From the NCBI GenBank assembly GCA_963169045.1, contig CAUJDF010000037.1, forward strand, positions 124,001-188,000: DNA of 64,000 nt, read 5' to 3'. The stretch comes from Myxococcota bacterium (GTDB taxonomy: Bacteria; Myxococcota_A; Bradymonadia; UBA7976; UBA1532). The notes below the pieces were generated by a model. It ran no database searches. It was not told where the DNA came from and saw only the letters and a program-made list of their open reading frames with translations. Positions 8,147 through 16,181 of this stretch are shown here, one piece after another. How positions within the stretch are numbered: position 1 is the first letter of the stretch; each line of letters begins with the position of its first letter. A program made the position numbers and the translations under genes.

Positions 8147-9066
8147 TCGAGGGACCAGGTGGCGTTGAAGGGCCCGTAACCCAGGGCGAAGCGGCCGAGG
8201 ACCGGCACGTCGAAGAAGAGGCTGCCGTCGGCACCGTAGGGGATGTCGAAGGTCAACTCGCGGCCCTCGAGCAGCTCGTCGGCGGACTGTTCGGCGACGG
8301 TGCCGAGGATCGACAGCATCGGGTCGATGCCGAGATCGAACCGGACGCGCGCCTCGACGTGGCCGTCGCAGGCGCGGCACCAGTTGCCGCCGCCGTCGCG
8401 GGCGGCGCTGCAGCCCTCGGGCAGCGCCGCGCACTCGCCGCCGCAGCAGAGCGCCGGCTGTCCGTCGACGTCGCCCGGCTCGCAGCCGGGGTCGCAGCCC
8501 TGCATCTCGCGGGCGGGGATCACCCGGAACTTCAGGTTGTCGTCGAGCGTGCCGTTCGCCGCTTTCACGGCGATGTTGATGAGGTCGTCGATCGTCGGGA
8601 CGAAGTCCTCGATGTCGCGCACCGTCTTGCCGGGGTCGCGGCAGCCGAGGCCGGCGCCGCAGTCCTCGGCCTGCGGATCGCAGAACGACACGCAGACGGC
8701 GCCGAGCTCCGCCGCGTCGCGACCCTCGAACACCTTCAACCCGAGGAGCAGCTCGACGAGCGGCACCGGGAAGCTGTTCGGGTTGGCCATGTCGAAGACG
8801 AGCTCGAAGCCGAACTTCAGGTCGACCTTCGCCGGCGCCGCACCGAAGAACGCCTGGCAGGCGCCGACGCCGAGCACGTTGCCGGCGGCGAAGTCGGCGC
8901 AGAAGTAGGCCGCCAGGTTGCCGGTGGTCGGGCTCTCCGTCAGCGCCACGGTGCGCAGCGACGCCGACGGCGGCTCCGGCCCCTGGCCGGGGATGCCGGT
9001 GAAGCCGGTGTCGAGCAGCTCGCAGCCGCCGAGCACGACGGGGAGGACGAACAGAGCCTTGCGCAT
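8143..9066 (-). CDS. Lipoprotein with LEA14/WHy-like domain and Cys-rich segment
   Basis: 307 aa. MRKALFVLPVVLGGC is a lipoprotein signal with lipobox LGGC, placing it in the envelope. Residues of about 65-105 contain DMANPNSFPVPL, the NPN signature of LEA_2/WHy domains, which are linked to desiccation and hypersensitive-response proteins. The middle part is rich in Cys (CVSFCDPQAEDCGAGLGC, and CDPGCEP with CCGGEC later), implying disulfides outside the cytoplasm. The ATG has GGAGTG 8 nt upstream, overlapping the MazG-like stop. The stop overlaps the MATE start. The domain call is by motif; the function is not established. Confidence 0.75.
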   Translation of the reverse strand: MRKALFVLPVVLGGCELLDTGFTGIPGQGPEPPSASLRTVALTESPTTGNLAAYFCADFAAGNVLGVGACQAFFGAAPAKVDLKFGFELVFDMANPNSFPVPLVELLLGLKVFEGRDAAELGAVCVSFCDPQAEDCGAGLGCRDPGKTVRDIEDFVPTIDDLINIAVKAANGTLDDNLKFRVIPAREMQGCDPGCEPGDVDGQPALCCGGECAALPEGCSAARDGGGNWCRACDGHVEARVRFDLGIDPMLSILGTVAEQSADELLEGRELTFDIPYGADGSLFFDVPVLGRFALGYGPFNATWSLD

Positions 9067-9071
9067 CGGGT

Positions 9072-9449
9072 TCACTCCGGATCGCGGGCGGCGGAACGGG
9101 TGGGATCCTTCACCGCGGAGCCCTTCGCGAGCTCGACGGGGTACTTCGCCTCGAGCGCGCGCAGCTTGTCCGCGGCGGCCGCGACGGGATCGACGCCGGC
9201 GACCCGCGCGAAGTTCAACAGGCACAGCACGACATCGCCGATCTCTTCGCGCACGCGCACCGGATCGGGCGGGCCGGCGCCGGGCGGGTGGGGTCCCTCG
9301 CCCTCGCGCGTCCACATGAACAGCTCGAGCAGCTCCGCGGCCTCCACCGACAGGCAGATCGCGAGGTTCTTGGCGCTGTGGAACTGGGACCAGTCGCGCG
9401 CGGCGACGAACTCGGCGAGGCGGCGGTCGAGCGCGTCCAGGTCGTTCAT
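9072..9449 (-). CDS. MazG-like nucleotide pyrophosphohydrolase
   Basis: 125 aa, an all-helical protein of the dCTP-pyrophosphatase/MazG type. The metal-binding motifs are EAAELLE (E-x2-E region) and REEIGDVV (E-x2-D), following NLAICLSVEAAE. Such enzymes hydrolyse (d)NTPs to NMP and pyrophosphate and cleanse non-canonical nucleotides; the substrate here cannot be read from sequence. Length is typical of the single-domain subfamily. No ribosome binding site precedes the ATG; a promoter (9457-9485) is placed so that transcription would begin at or next to the start codon, so it may be translated as a leaderless message. First gene of the operon with the lipoprotein (5-nt gap) and MATE pump. Confidence 0.88.
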   Translation of the reverse strand: MNDLDALDRRLAEFVAARDWSQFHSAKNLAICLSVEAAELLELFMWTREGEGPHPPGAGPPDPVRVREEIGDVVLCLLNFARVAGVDPVAAAADKLRALEAKYPVELAKGSAVKDPTRSAARDPE

Positions 9450-9456
9450 CGCGCCA

Positions 9457-9485
9457 AAAATACCCGCTCGCTCGTTTTTTCGTAA
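9457..9485 (-). promoter_or_regulatory. Candidate promoter of the mazG-like operon, probably leaderless
   Basis: On the minus strand TTACGA (9485-9480) and TATTTT (9462-9457) are separated by 17 nt. The expected start of transcription, about 7 nt beyond the -10, falls at 9450-9449, i.e. at the ATG. No ribosome binding site lies between. This is the most AT-rich stretch in the region. Match to the sigma-70 consensus is 3/6 and 4/6. Confidence 0.45.
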
Positions 9486-9536
9486 GAAGCGGATCCGGTC
9501 CGCGCACTGAAGAGCCAGAACGCAACGGGTGGGTCG

Positions 9537-9656
9537 CAAAGCCCCCTGGATGCCCCGGCGAAGGTCTCCCCACGGCTCAGCCGTCCTTCGTCGGGGTCCT
9601 GCCCGCTCGGACACCCCCCGGAACCCGGCGAGCAAACGCCGCTCCAGGGGGCTTTG
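9537..9656. repeat. 120-bp structured element bounded by a 14-nt perfect inverted repeat
   Basis: CAAAGCCCCCTGGA (9537-9550) is repeated inverted as TCCAGGGGGCTTTG (9643-9656). Inside, CCCCGGCGAAGG (9553-9564) pairs with CCTTCGTCGGGG (9585-9596, one G-U), and that arm contains a further hairpin ACGGCT/AGCCGT (9572-9584). A second internal hairpin can form from GCTCG...CGAGC (about 9605-9633). The layout is a closing stem with branched hairpins, in the 390-bp gene-free stretch between the MazG-like gene and the cytochrome gene. It matches no tRNA, riboswitch or RNase P signature that I can recognise. Confidence 0.6.
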
Positions 9657-9736
9657 GGGTCCACCGGTTGCGTCCGCGCCATCCCCCCCCGAGAACAGCA
9701 GTCGCCAAACGTTGTACCCCGCTTCCATCCCCGGGT

Positions 9737-9770
9737 GCCCCCGTGGTCGTGTCCGCACGGCCACGGGGGC
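9737..9770. repeat. Perfect 10-bp hairpin upstream of cytochrome promoter
   Basis: GCCCCCGTGG (9737-9746) and CCACGGGGGC (9761-9770) form a perfect 10-bp stem with a 14-nt loop. It ends 6 nt before the -35 of the promoter at 9777-9805. It could be a protein-binding dyad or the end of an upstream transcript; there is no T-run to support a classical terminator. Confidence 0.5.
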
Positions 9771-9776
9771 CGCCAT

Positions 9777-9805
9777 TTGGTGCTCTCCGGGTCGCGACGT
9801 ATACT
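9777..9805 (+). promoter_or_regulatory. Sigma-70-type promoter of the multiheme cytochrome gene
   Basis: TTGGTG (9777-9782), 17-nt spacer, TATACT (9800-9805). The -10 is a 5/6 match and spacing is ideal. Predicted transcription start is near 9812, leaving a short leader with AGGAG (9831-9835) before the GTG at 9840. Confidence 0.65.
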
Positions 9806-9839
9806 CGCGCATCGGTCAGACGACGGCGGGAGGAGTCCG

Positions 9840-12023
9840 GTGAGCCGACGGGTGGTGCTGGGCGCGCTGGCGCTGGCCGTGACGGTGGTCGGCTGCAGGG
9901 ATGCCGGCGAGCGCGCGCCGGCGCCGGTCTCCGCGGCGGCGCCGGCCCCACCGGCTTCGCAGGCACAGGTCGCGTCGGCGCCGGCGAAGTCGCCCCGTCC
10001 CGACGATGCGTGCGCCGACTGCCATCCCGACGAGGTCGAGGGCTTTGCCAGGACCGGCATGGGCCGCGCCCTGTACACGCCCCGGAGCACCCCGCCCATC
10101 GAAGATTTCGCGCCCGAGAAGGCCACGGTCACCCACGCGCCGAGCGGCCTCGTCTACCGCGCCTTCGTCGACGAGCAGGGACGCTGGTGGCAGGCGGAGT
10201 CGATGCCCGGCACCTCGTACGAGCGCAAGGTCGAGGTCAGGTACGTCATCGGCTCGGGCAACCACACCCGTTCGTACATCGGTGAGGTCGAGGGCGAGCT
10301 GATCCAGCTGCCGCTCACCTGGTACAGCCGTCGCAAGATCTGGGACATGAGCCCGGGCTACGAGCGCGCCGACACCAACTACCGGTTCGCGCGCCCGGTC
10401 ATCCCGCAGTGCCTCTTCTGCCACAACGGCCTCTCGCCGGCGCGTCCGGGCACGATGGCCGGCTACGACATGGCGAAGTTCGCCGAGGGCATCGGGTGCG
10501 ACCGCTGCCACGGCGACGGCGCCGAGCACGTGAAGGCGCGCCTCGCTGGCGGCGGTCCGCCCGCGGGCCAGGCCGATCCGACCATCCTCAACCCGAAGCG
10601 TCTGCCGCCGCAGAAGCAGCACCGTGTGTGCGAGCAGTGTCACCTGCAGGGCGAAGCGCGCGTGCTGCTCGACGGGCAGCGTTGGGACGCCTACGACGTC
10701 CGCACGCCGCTCGAGGACTTCGTCTCCATCTGGTCGCCGAAGCAGGCCGGCGGCCCCGAATTCACGATCGCGAGCCACGGCCAGCGGCTCTCGCTCAGCG
10801 CCTGCGCGACGAAGAGCGACGGGCGGCTCGGCTGCACCACGTGCCACAACCCGCACCGCCCCGACGACGGCGCGTCGAAGCGGGCGGCCTGCCTCTCGTG
10901 CCACCAGCCGAAGGACTGCGGCGACGAACACGGGCTGGCCGCCGACGCCGACTGCGCCGGCTGCCACATGCGCAGCGGCGGCACGAGCGACATCCCGCAC
11001 GTGACCTTCACCGACCACTTCATCCGCAAGAAGCCGAAGGCCGACGAGACGCGCACCGCGCCGTCGACCGAGCTCGTGGACATGCTGGCCGCCACCCGCG
11101 TCGGCCACGGGGAGAAGGCGAGCGTCCGCGAGGCCATCGCCCATTTCGAGGTCTTCCGCTTCGGCCACAGCCGGAACGGCAGGGCGCACCTCCCGCTGGC
11201 GCGGCAGCTGCTGACCGAGGTGACGGAGAAGTTCCCCGACGACGCCCGGGCGTGGCGGGCGCTCGGCGGCGCGTCGGCGTCGATGGGCAATGCGAAGGCC
11301 GCGGCCGAGGCCTACGCCCGGGCGACGGCGCTGGCGCCGGACGATCCGCTGGCGCTGACCGACCTCGCCGACGCGCTCGAGGCGCAGGGCAGGCTGAAGG
11401 AGGCCGAGGAGGCCCTGCGCAAGGCGATCGCGCTGCGGGAGGACTACCGCGTGGCCTGGGGCAACCTCGGCAACAACCTCCAGCGGCAGGGCCGACACGA
11501 CGACGCCGAGCAGGCGTACGCCCGGGCCGACGCGCTGGCGCCGTTCCTGGCGCTGACGGCGAACAATCGCGGCCACAACTTCCTGAGCCAGGGTCGGCTC
11601 GACGAGGCGCGGCGCTGGTTCGAAGAGGCGCTCCGCCGCGATCCCAGCGAGTTCGTCAGCCACTTCAACGTGGCGTTCACGCTGATCGAGGGGGGCCACC
11701 CCGCCGAGGCGCTGGCGCCGCTCGACCGGGCCCTCGCCCGCTCGCCGGACTTCCCGCTCGGCCTGTGGTTGCGCGGCCGGGCGCGGCTCGCGACGGGCGA
11801 CACCGCGGGCAGCCGTGACGACCTCGAGCGGCTGATCGCGGTCGAGCCGTCCAACCTCGCCGGTTACCTCGAGCTGTCGAAGGCGTACGCGGAGGCCGGC
11901 GACAGGCGCGCGGCGCAGGCCGTGCTGGCGCGGGCGATGGTGACGGTGGGCCCGCGGCCGGAGATCGCGACGGCGATCCAGCAGCTGAACCAGGCGCCGG
12001 CGTCGGCGCCGCCGTCAAAGTAG
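9840..12023 (+). CDS. Seven-heme cytochrome c / TPR lipoprotein
   Basis: 727 aa. VSRRVVLGALALAVTVVGC is a lipoprotein signal (lipobox VVGC). The first two thirds hold seven CxxCH heme-c attachment motifs: CADCH, CLFCH, CDRCH, CEQCH, CTTCH, CLSCH and CAGCH, a cytochrome c554-like arrangement. From about residue 430 to the end there are TPR repeats (for example AYARATALAPDDPLALTDLADALEAQG split over two helices). The likely role is periplasmic electron transfer with protein-docking repeats; donor and acceptor are unknown. The GTG start at 9840 is chosen because AGGAG lies 4-5 nt upstream behind a good promoter; the longer ATG reading at 9654 would run through the hairpins. It converges with sppA, the two coding regions overlapping by 9 bp. 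Confidence 0.9.
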   Translation: MSRRVVLGALALAVTVVGCRDAGERAPAPVSAAAPAPPASQAQVASAPAKSPRPDDACADCHPDEVEGFARTGMGRALYTPRSTPPIEDFAPEKATVTHAPSGLVYRAFVDEQGRWWQAESMPGTSYERKVEVRYVIGSGNHTRSYIGEVEGELIQLPLTWYSRRKIWDMSPGYERADTNYRFARPVIPQCLFCHNGLSPARPGTMAGYDMAKFAEGIGCDRCHGDGAEHVKARLAGGGPPAGQADPTILNPKRLPPQKQHRVCEQCHLQGEARVLLDGQRWDAYDVRTPLEDFVSIWSPKQAGGPEFTIASHGQRLSLSACATKSDGRLGCTTCHNPHRPDDGASKRAACLSCHQPKDCGDEHGLAADADCAGCHMRSGGTSDIPHVTFTDHFIRKKPKADETRTAPSTELVDMLAATRVGHGEKASVREAIAHFEVFRFGHSRNGRAHLPLARQLLTEVTEKFPDDARAWRALGGASASMGNAKAAAEAYARATALAPDDPLALTDLADALEAQGRLKEAEEALRKAIALREDYRVAWGNLGNNLQRQGRHDDAEQAYARADALAPFLALTANNRGHNFLSQGRLDEARRWFEEALRRDPSEFVSHFNVAFTLIEGGHPAEALAPLDRALARSPDFPLGLWLRGRARLATGDTAGSRDDLERLIAVEPSNLAGYLELSKAYAEAGDRRAAQAVLARAMVTVGPRPEIATAIQQLNQAPASAPPSK

Positions 12024-13673
12024 CTCGACGGGGCACCAGGCCAGCACCGGCTCGCGGCGCGCCGCGAGCGACAGCGACCACCACTCGCCGATCGCGCCCA
12101 GGTTCGGACGCAGCAGGGCGGCCACGCCGCTCCGGCGCCGACCGAGGCCCAGCAGGACGCGCGGCACGGGCACGCCGGCGCGCTCGGCCAGCAGGGCCAG
12201 GGCGTCGCGCTCGTCGCCGAGGCGGTCGACGAGGCCGTGGGCGAAGGCCTGGCGGCCCGTCCAGACGCGACCCTCGGCGACGGGGGCCACCGAATCGGCG
12301 GTGCGCTGGCGGCCCTCGGCCACGCGCTCGAGGAACAGCGTGTACATGCGCCGGATGGTGCCTTCGAGGGCGCCCCGCTCGTCGGCGGAGAACGGCCGGC
12401 TCGGCGAGTACATCGTGGCGCGCGGCCCGCGGGCGAAGCGGTGCTGGTGCACGCCGAAGCGCTCGAGGAGCTCGCCGACGACCGGCTTGGCGGCGATGAC
12501 GCCGATGCTGCCGGTGAGCGTGCCCGGCGCGGCGACGATGGCGTGCGCGCCGCTGGCGATGTAGTAGCCGCCGCTGGCCGCCGCGTCGCCCATGACGGCG
12601 ACGACGGGCTTCTCGGCGGCCAGGCGGCGCACGGCGCGCCACATGCGCTCGCTGGCCGTGGCGCTGCCGCCGCGGCTGTCGACGTGCAGCAGCACGCCGG
12701 CGAGGCGGCGGTCCTTGCGGGCGCGGTCGAGGGCCTCGACGACCTGGCGGGCGGTGGCCCCGGCGGCGTCCGGCTGGTCCTCGCGGCCCTCGCGGATGGT
12801 GCCGTGGACGTGCACCACCGCGAGCCGCGGGCGGCGCCAGCGGAAGCGCGGCCAGGGCACGAGCCGCCCGCCATAGGCGCGCAGGGAGAAGGCGACGCGC
12901 TCACCCTTGGGCCCGCAGCCGAGGTGCTCGCGCACGTCCTCCTCGGCGACCACCGCGTCGGCGAGGCCGGCGGCGAGGGCGTCCTCGGGCGCCATGGGGC
13001 CCGCCTCGAGGGCGGCACGGGCGGCGTCGCGATCGAGCCTGCGGCCCGCAGCGACGTCGCCGACGACCTGGTCGTAGAGGTCGTCGAGCATCGCTTCGAT
13101 CGCCTCGCGGCTGGCGTCGGACGGCGCGGCGCGGGTGAGCGGCTCCATCGCCGACTTGTAGGCGCCGGCGGTGAGCACGTCGAAGCGGACGCCGGCGCGC
13201 TCGAGGCCTTCACCGAGGTAGGTCGCCTCGGCGCCGAGCCCGGTGCTGTCGACCGGCACGTGCGGCGGGAGCAGGACCTCGTCGGCGACGCTCGCCACCC
13301 AGAGCGAGCGCGTGTCGCCGTGGGCGACGAACGCCGTCACCCGCTTGCCCGACGCGCGGAACCGCGCCAGCGCGCTCCGCACGTCGTACAGCTCGCCCCA
13401 GGCGCCCTCGAGCGCGCCGATGCGGACCGAGACGCCGGCGACGCGCGGATCGGCCGCCGCCTCGCGCAGCCGCGCCGCCAGGGGGCGCCGCGCGATGCCC
13501 TGACCCTTGCGGCCCGGCATCCACGAGAGCGGCGGGGGATTGAGCGGGTGGCGGCCCTCGAGGGCGACCTCGAGCACGAAGCGCTTGCGCGCGAGCAGCG
13601 ACGACAGCCAGCGCAGCGCGGTCCAGGGCAGGGCCGCGAGCCAGGCGACGGCGAGGAAGAGCAGGCGGAGCAT
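12015..13673 (-). CDS. sppA: Signal peptide peptidase SppA, 67K-type (S49)
   Basis: 552 aa, the long two-domain form of SppA. An N-terminal hydrophobic segment (residues 3-28) anchors it to the membrane. The catalytic Lys is Lys173 in TAGAYKSAMEPL of the first domain, and the nucleophile Ser367 lies in MGDAAASGGYYIAS of the second; the arrangement matches E. coli SppA, where Lys and Ser come from the two halves. It degrades cleaved signal peptides in the membrane. The ATG has GGGAG seven nt upstream, but that site sits in the 3' arm of an 8-bp hairpin (13679-13703), which may limit translation. The upstream neighbour is 94 bp away on the same strand. Confidence 0.93.
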   Translation of the reverse strand: MLRLLFLAVAWLAALPWTALRWLSSLLARKRFVLEVALEGRHPLNPPPLSWMPGRKGQGIARRPLAARLREAAADPRVAGVSVRIGALEGAWGELYDVRSALARFRASGKRVTAFVAHGDTRSLWVASVADEVLLPPHVPVDSTGLGAEATYLGEGLERAGVRFDVLTAGAYKSAMEPLTRAAPSDASREAIEAMLDDLYDQVVGDVAAGRRLDRDAARAALEAGPMAPEDALAAGLADAVVAEEDVREHLGCGPKGERVAFSLRAYGGRLVPWPRFRWRRPRLAVVHVHGTIREGREDQPDAAGATARQVVEALDRARKDRRLAGVLLHVDSRGGSATASERMWRAVRRLAAEKPVVAVMGDAAASGGYYIASGAHAIVAAPGTLTGSIGVIAAKPVVGELLERFGVHQHRFARGPRATMYSPSRPFSADERGALEGTIRRMYTLFLERVAEGRQRTADSVAPVAEGRVWTGRQAFAHGLVDRLGDERDALALLAERAGVPVPRVLLGLGRRRSGVAALLRPNLGAIGEWWSLSLAARREPVLAWCPVELL

Positions 13674-13678
13674 CCGGA

Positions 13679-13703
13679 TTCTCCCGACGGACGACCGGGA
13701 GAA
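13679..13703 (-). promoter_or_regulatory. Hairpin masking the sppA ribosome binding site
   Basis: On the transcript TTCTCCCG and CGGGAGAA form a perfect 8-bp stem with a 9-nt loop (GTCGTCCGT). The 3' arm contains GGGAG, the only ribosome binding site for sppA, 7 nt before its ATG. The fold would hide it; melting, protein binding or coupling could release it. Seen directly as an inverted repeat; the regulatory role is inference. Confidence 0.5.
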
Positions 13704-13767
13704 CGTGTGCACGCACGGCCCGCATGCCACCGCAATCAGACGGGCGTGTCCCGCTGGCGGAGCACCG

Positions 13768-15033
13768 TCAATCGATGTCGACGGGGAGGCGGCAGCGGAA
13801 GCCGACGTAGTCGAGGCGGGCGGCGGGCTGGACGCTGCGGCGATCGGTGATCCGCAGGCGCGCGGCGGGATCGGCGTGGCCGCCGCCGCGCGCGATGCCG
13901 GCGGTGCCGGCGCAGGCGTCCGTCCAGGCGGCGCCGCTGGCCGGCGCGCCCTCGTAGTCGGGGTGGGCGCAGTCGGCGACCCACTCGGCGACGTTGCCGG
14001 CCATGTCGTACAGGCCGAAGGGGCTCGCACCCGCGTCGCCGAGGAGGCCGGCGCGCTGGGGCGCCGCGCCGCACCCCTCGAAGCGTGCGCGCTGGCACGT
14101 GGCGGGCGCGTCGCCCCACGGGTAGGACCAGTCGGCGGCCTCGTCGGCCATCGGGCCGCGCGCCGCCGCCTCCCACTCCGCCTCGGACGGCAGCGCGCCG
14201 CCGAGCCACGCGCAGAACGCGGCGGCCATCGTGCGGTCCGCGCAGACGATGGGCTGGCCGCCCACGCCCACCTGGCCGTAGTTCGGGCGGCCGCCGAGGT
14301 CGCAGCGGTCGGCGGCGGTGCAGGCGCCGGCGGTCACGCAGGCGACGTAGTCGTTGACGGTCACCTCGCGGCGCATCAGCGCGAACGGCGCGGCGAAGTC
14401 GACGCGGTGGCGCGGCCGCTCGGTCGCGGCGCAGGTGTCGCCGGCGCAGCCCATCCAGAAGCCCTCGCCGACCGTGCACAGCTCGACGTCGAGGCCGGTC
14501 CCGTTCACGTCCGGCGCGGGCGCGCAGCGGACGCACACCGCGTCCTCGTCGGCGGCGCTGTCGCAGTCGTCGTCGCGGGCGTTGCAGACCTCGGCCGCGC
14601 CGGGGAAGACCTGCGCATCGCCGTCGTCGCAGTCGTCGCACGCGAGGACGCCGTCGGCGTCGGCGTCGACCGCCTCGCCGCCGCGCGGGCAGGGGTCGCA
14701 CGCGTCACCCTCGCCGTCGGCGTCGGCATCGACCTGTCCGGGGTTGGGCGCGGACGGGCAGTTGTCGGCCTCGTCGGGCACGCCGTCGGCGTCGCCGTCG
14801 AAGGCCGCGTCGGGCGCGGCGTCGGCGGCCGCGTCGGCGGCGGCGTCCGTCGCCGCGTCGGGGGCCGCGTCGGGTGGGGGCGCGTCGGCGTCGGGCGCGC
14901 CGGCGTCCGCCTCGGCGCAGGACAACGCGCCGGCGTACGCGGGATCGCACGGGTTGTCGCGGGAGCCGTCGGGGATCGACAAGCACCCACCGAACGACAA
15001 CCCCATGATCACGAAGGAGAAACGGTTCACCAT
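13768..15033 (-). CDS. Lipoprotein with TSP3/MopE-type repeats and SUMF1 (formylglycine-generating-like) domain
   Basis: 421 aa. A lipoprotein signal (MVNRFSFVIMGLSFGGC) is followed by an Ala/Asp-rich spacer, a thrombospondin type 3-like Asp repeat segment (DGDADGVPDEADNC onward) and a Cys motif of the MopE type (CDDCDDGD, later CNARDDDCD). From about residue 180 to the end is a SUMF1/FGE-sulfatase domain with MRREVTVNDYVACV, LPSEAEWEAAARG, YPWGDAP, GLYDMAGNVAEWVADC and YVGFRCRLP. Domains of this fold include true formylglycine generators, but many bacterial members lack that activity, so I do not assign it. Its ATG overlaps the stop of the PEGA gene by 7 nt. Third gene of the kinase-PEGA-SUMF1 operon. 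Confidence 0.85.
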   Translation of the reverse strand: MVNRFSFVIMGLSFGGCLSIPDGSRDNPCDPAYAGALSCAEADAGAPDADAPPPDAAPDAATDAAADAAADAAPDAAFDGDADGVPDEADNCPSAPNPGQVDADADGEGDACDPCPRGGEAVDADADGVLACDDCDDGDAQVFPGAAEVCNARDDDCDSAADEDAVCVRCAPAPDVNGTGLDVELCTVGEGFWMGCAGDTCAATERPRHRVDFAAPFALMRREVTVNDYVACVTAGACTAADRCDLGGRPNYGQVGVGGQPIVCADRTMAAAFCAWLGGALPSEAEWEAAARGPMADEAADWSYPWGDAPATCQRARFEGCGAAPQRAGLLGDAGASPFGLYDMAGNVAEWVADCAHPDYEGAPASGAAWTDACAGTAGIARGGGHADPAARLRITDRRSVQPAARLDYVGFRCRLPVDID

Positions 15034-16178
15034 CGCCCGGACCACCCCACGACCGCGCCGTCCCCGGAGGGCGCCACGCCGACCCCGCCGTCGTCGAGGA
15101 ACGTCCAGGTCGCCGCGCCGGCCAGGGCCGCCGCCGCGCCGTAGAACACGAAGGACAGCGTGCGGCTCGTGCGCGCGTCGTCGCGGGCGTCCTCGGCGTC
15201 GCGCCAGGCGGCCTCGGCGTCGGCGGCCGTGCGGGCGTCGGCGTAGGCCGCGTCGGCCCGCTCCACCGAGTCGATGTGGTGCGAGGCCCGCAAGAAGAAG
15301 ACCGTGCCGGCGATGGCCGTCGCCGTCGCGCCCGCCGCGAGCGCCAGCGGCAGGGGCCGCAGCTCGCTCTCGTCGGCGGGCGGCGTGGCGGCGTCGACGC
15401 GCGGCGGCGCCGCCGGACGCGCGACCGGCGCCGCCTCGAGCTCGAGGGGCGTCCCCGGTGTGATCTCGACCCGCTGCGTCCAGTCCTCGTAGCCCGGGGT
15501 GCGCACCGTGACGACATGGGTCCCCGGCGGCAGCGCGATGGGCTCGGTCGGCGTCTCGGAGATGATGACCTGCTCGTCGCCCTGGCCGAGGAAGACCTCG
15601 CCGCCGGCCACCCGCGAGCGGACGACGAGCGTCCCGTCGGACGGCACCAGCGGCACGTGGGTCGCCGCCTCCTCGCCAGCGCGCACCGTGAGGCGCGCGA
15701 CCTGCGGCGCGTGGTGCGACGCGCTCACGCGGACCTCGTAGGCGCCGACCGGCACGCGGCGCAAGTGCAGCGGGCACGCCTGCTCGCCGAGCAGGCCGGC
15801 GACGGCGACGCGTGCGTCCGCCGGCGAGCAGGTGACCGCGAGGCGGCCGAGGGCGGTCGATTCGAGCTTCGCGATGGCCTCCCGCGCGCGCGCCTGCCGC
15901 GACGGCTCGTCGTCCAGCTTCAGGTAACGCTCGAAGGCGTCGACGGCCTCGCGCGCCCGGCCCAGCTCCTGGAGGCAGCGGGCGATGTTGAAGCGCACGA
16001 TCGGCAGCTCGATCTGCCCGTCGACCGTCCGCAGCAGGGCGAGCGCGCCGGCGTGATCGCCGGCCTGGAACTTCGCCGCGGCCTCGTCCATCTGCCGTTG
16101 GATCGCCTCGGGCGTCTGGGCGGCGGCGGGCGTGGCCAGGGCGAGGGAGAGCGCGAGCGCGAGAGGTCGGAGACGCAC
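15027..16178 (-). CDS. Exported TPR-PEGA domain protein
   Basis: 383 aa, GTG start with GGAG 9 nt upstream. A signal peptide (ending TPAAAQ) precedes about 90 residues of TPR helices (KFQAGDHAGALALLRTV and following), then two PEGA-type beta repeats: one around residues 115-165 (LAVTCSPADARVAVAG, with VPVGAYEVRV) and one around 170-225 (GTLVVRSRVAGGEVFLG, with LPPGTHVVTV). Two C-terminal hydrophobic helices flank a charged segment (about 275-360). PEGA domains are envelope beta-sandwich modules common in myxobacterial and Planctomycete surface proteins. It starts 3 nt after the kinase stop. The 47281-48222 protein has the same plan. Confidence 0.82.
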   Translation of the reverse strand: MRLRPLALALSLALATPAAAQTPEAIQRQMDEAAAKFQAGDHAGALALLRTVDGQIELPIVRFNIARCLQELGRAREAVDAFERYLKLDDEPSRQARAREAIAKLESTALGRLAVTCSPADARVAVAGLLGEQACPLHLRRVPVGAYEVRVSASHHAPQVARLTVRAGEEAATHVPLVPSDGTLVVRSRVAGGEVFLGQGDEQVIISETPTEPIALPPGTHVVTVRTPGYEDWTQRVEITPGTPLELEAAPVARPAAPPRVDAATPPADESELRPLPLALAAGATATAIAGTVFFLRASHHIDSVERADAAYADARTAADAEAAWRDAEDARDDARTSRTLSFVFYGAAAALAGAATWTFLDDGGVGVAPSGDGAVVGWSGRW

Positions 16179-16181
16179 CGG

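Noticed and set aside
9537-9656. tRNA, selenocysteine tRNA or known riboswitch
   Set aside because: The closing stem and hairpins are present but no T-loop, anticodon arm geometry or riboswitch core sequence could be found on either strand.
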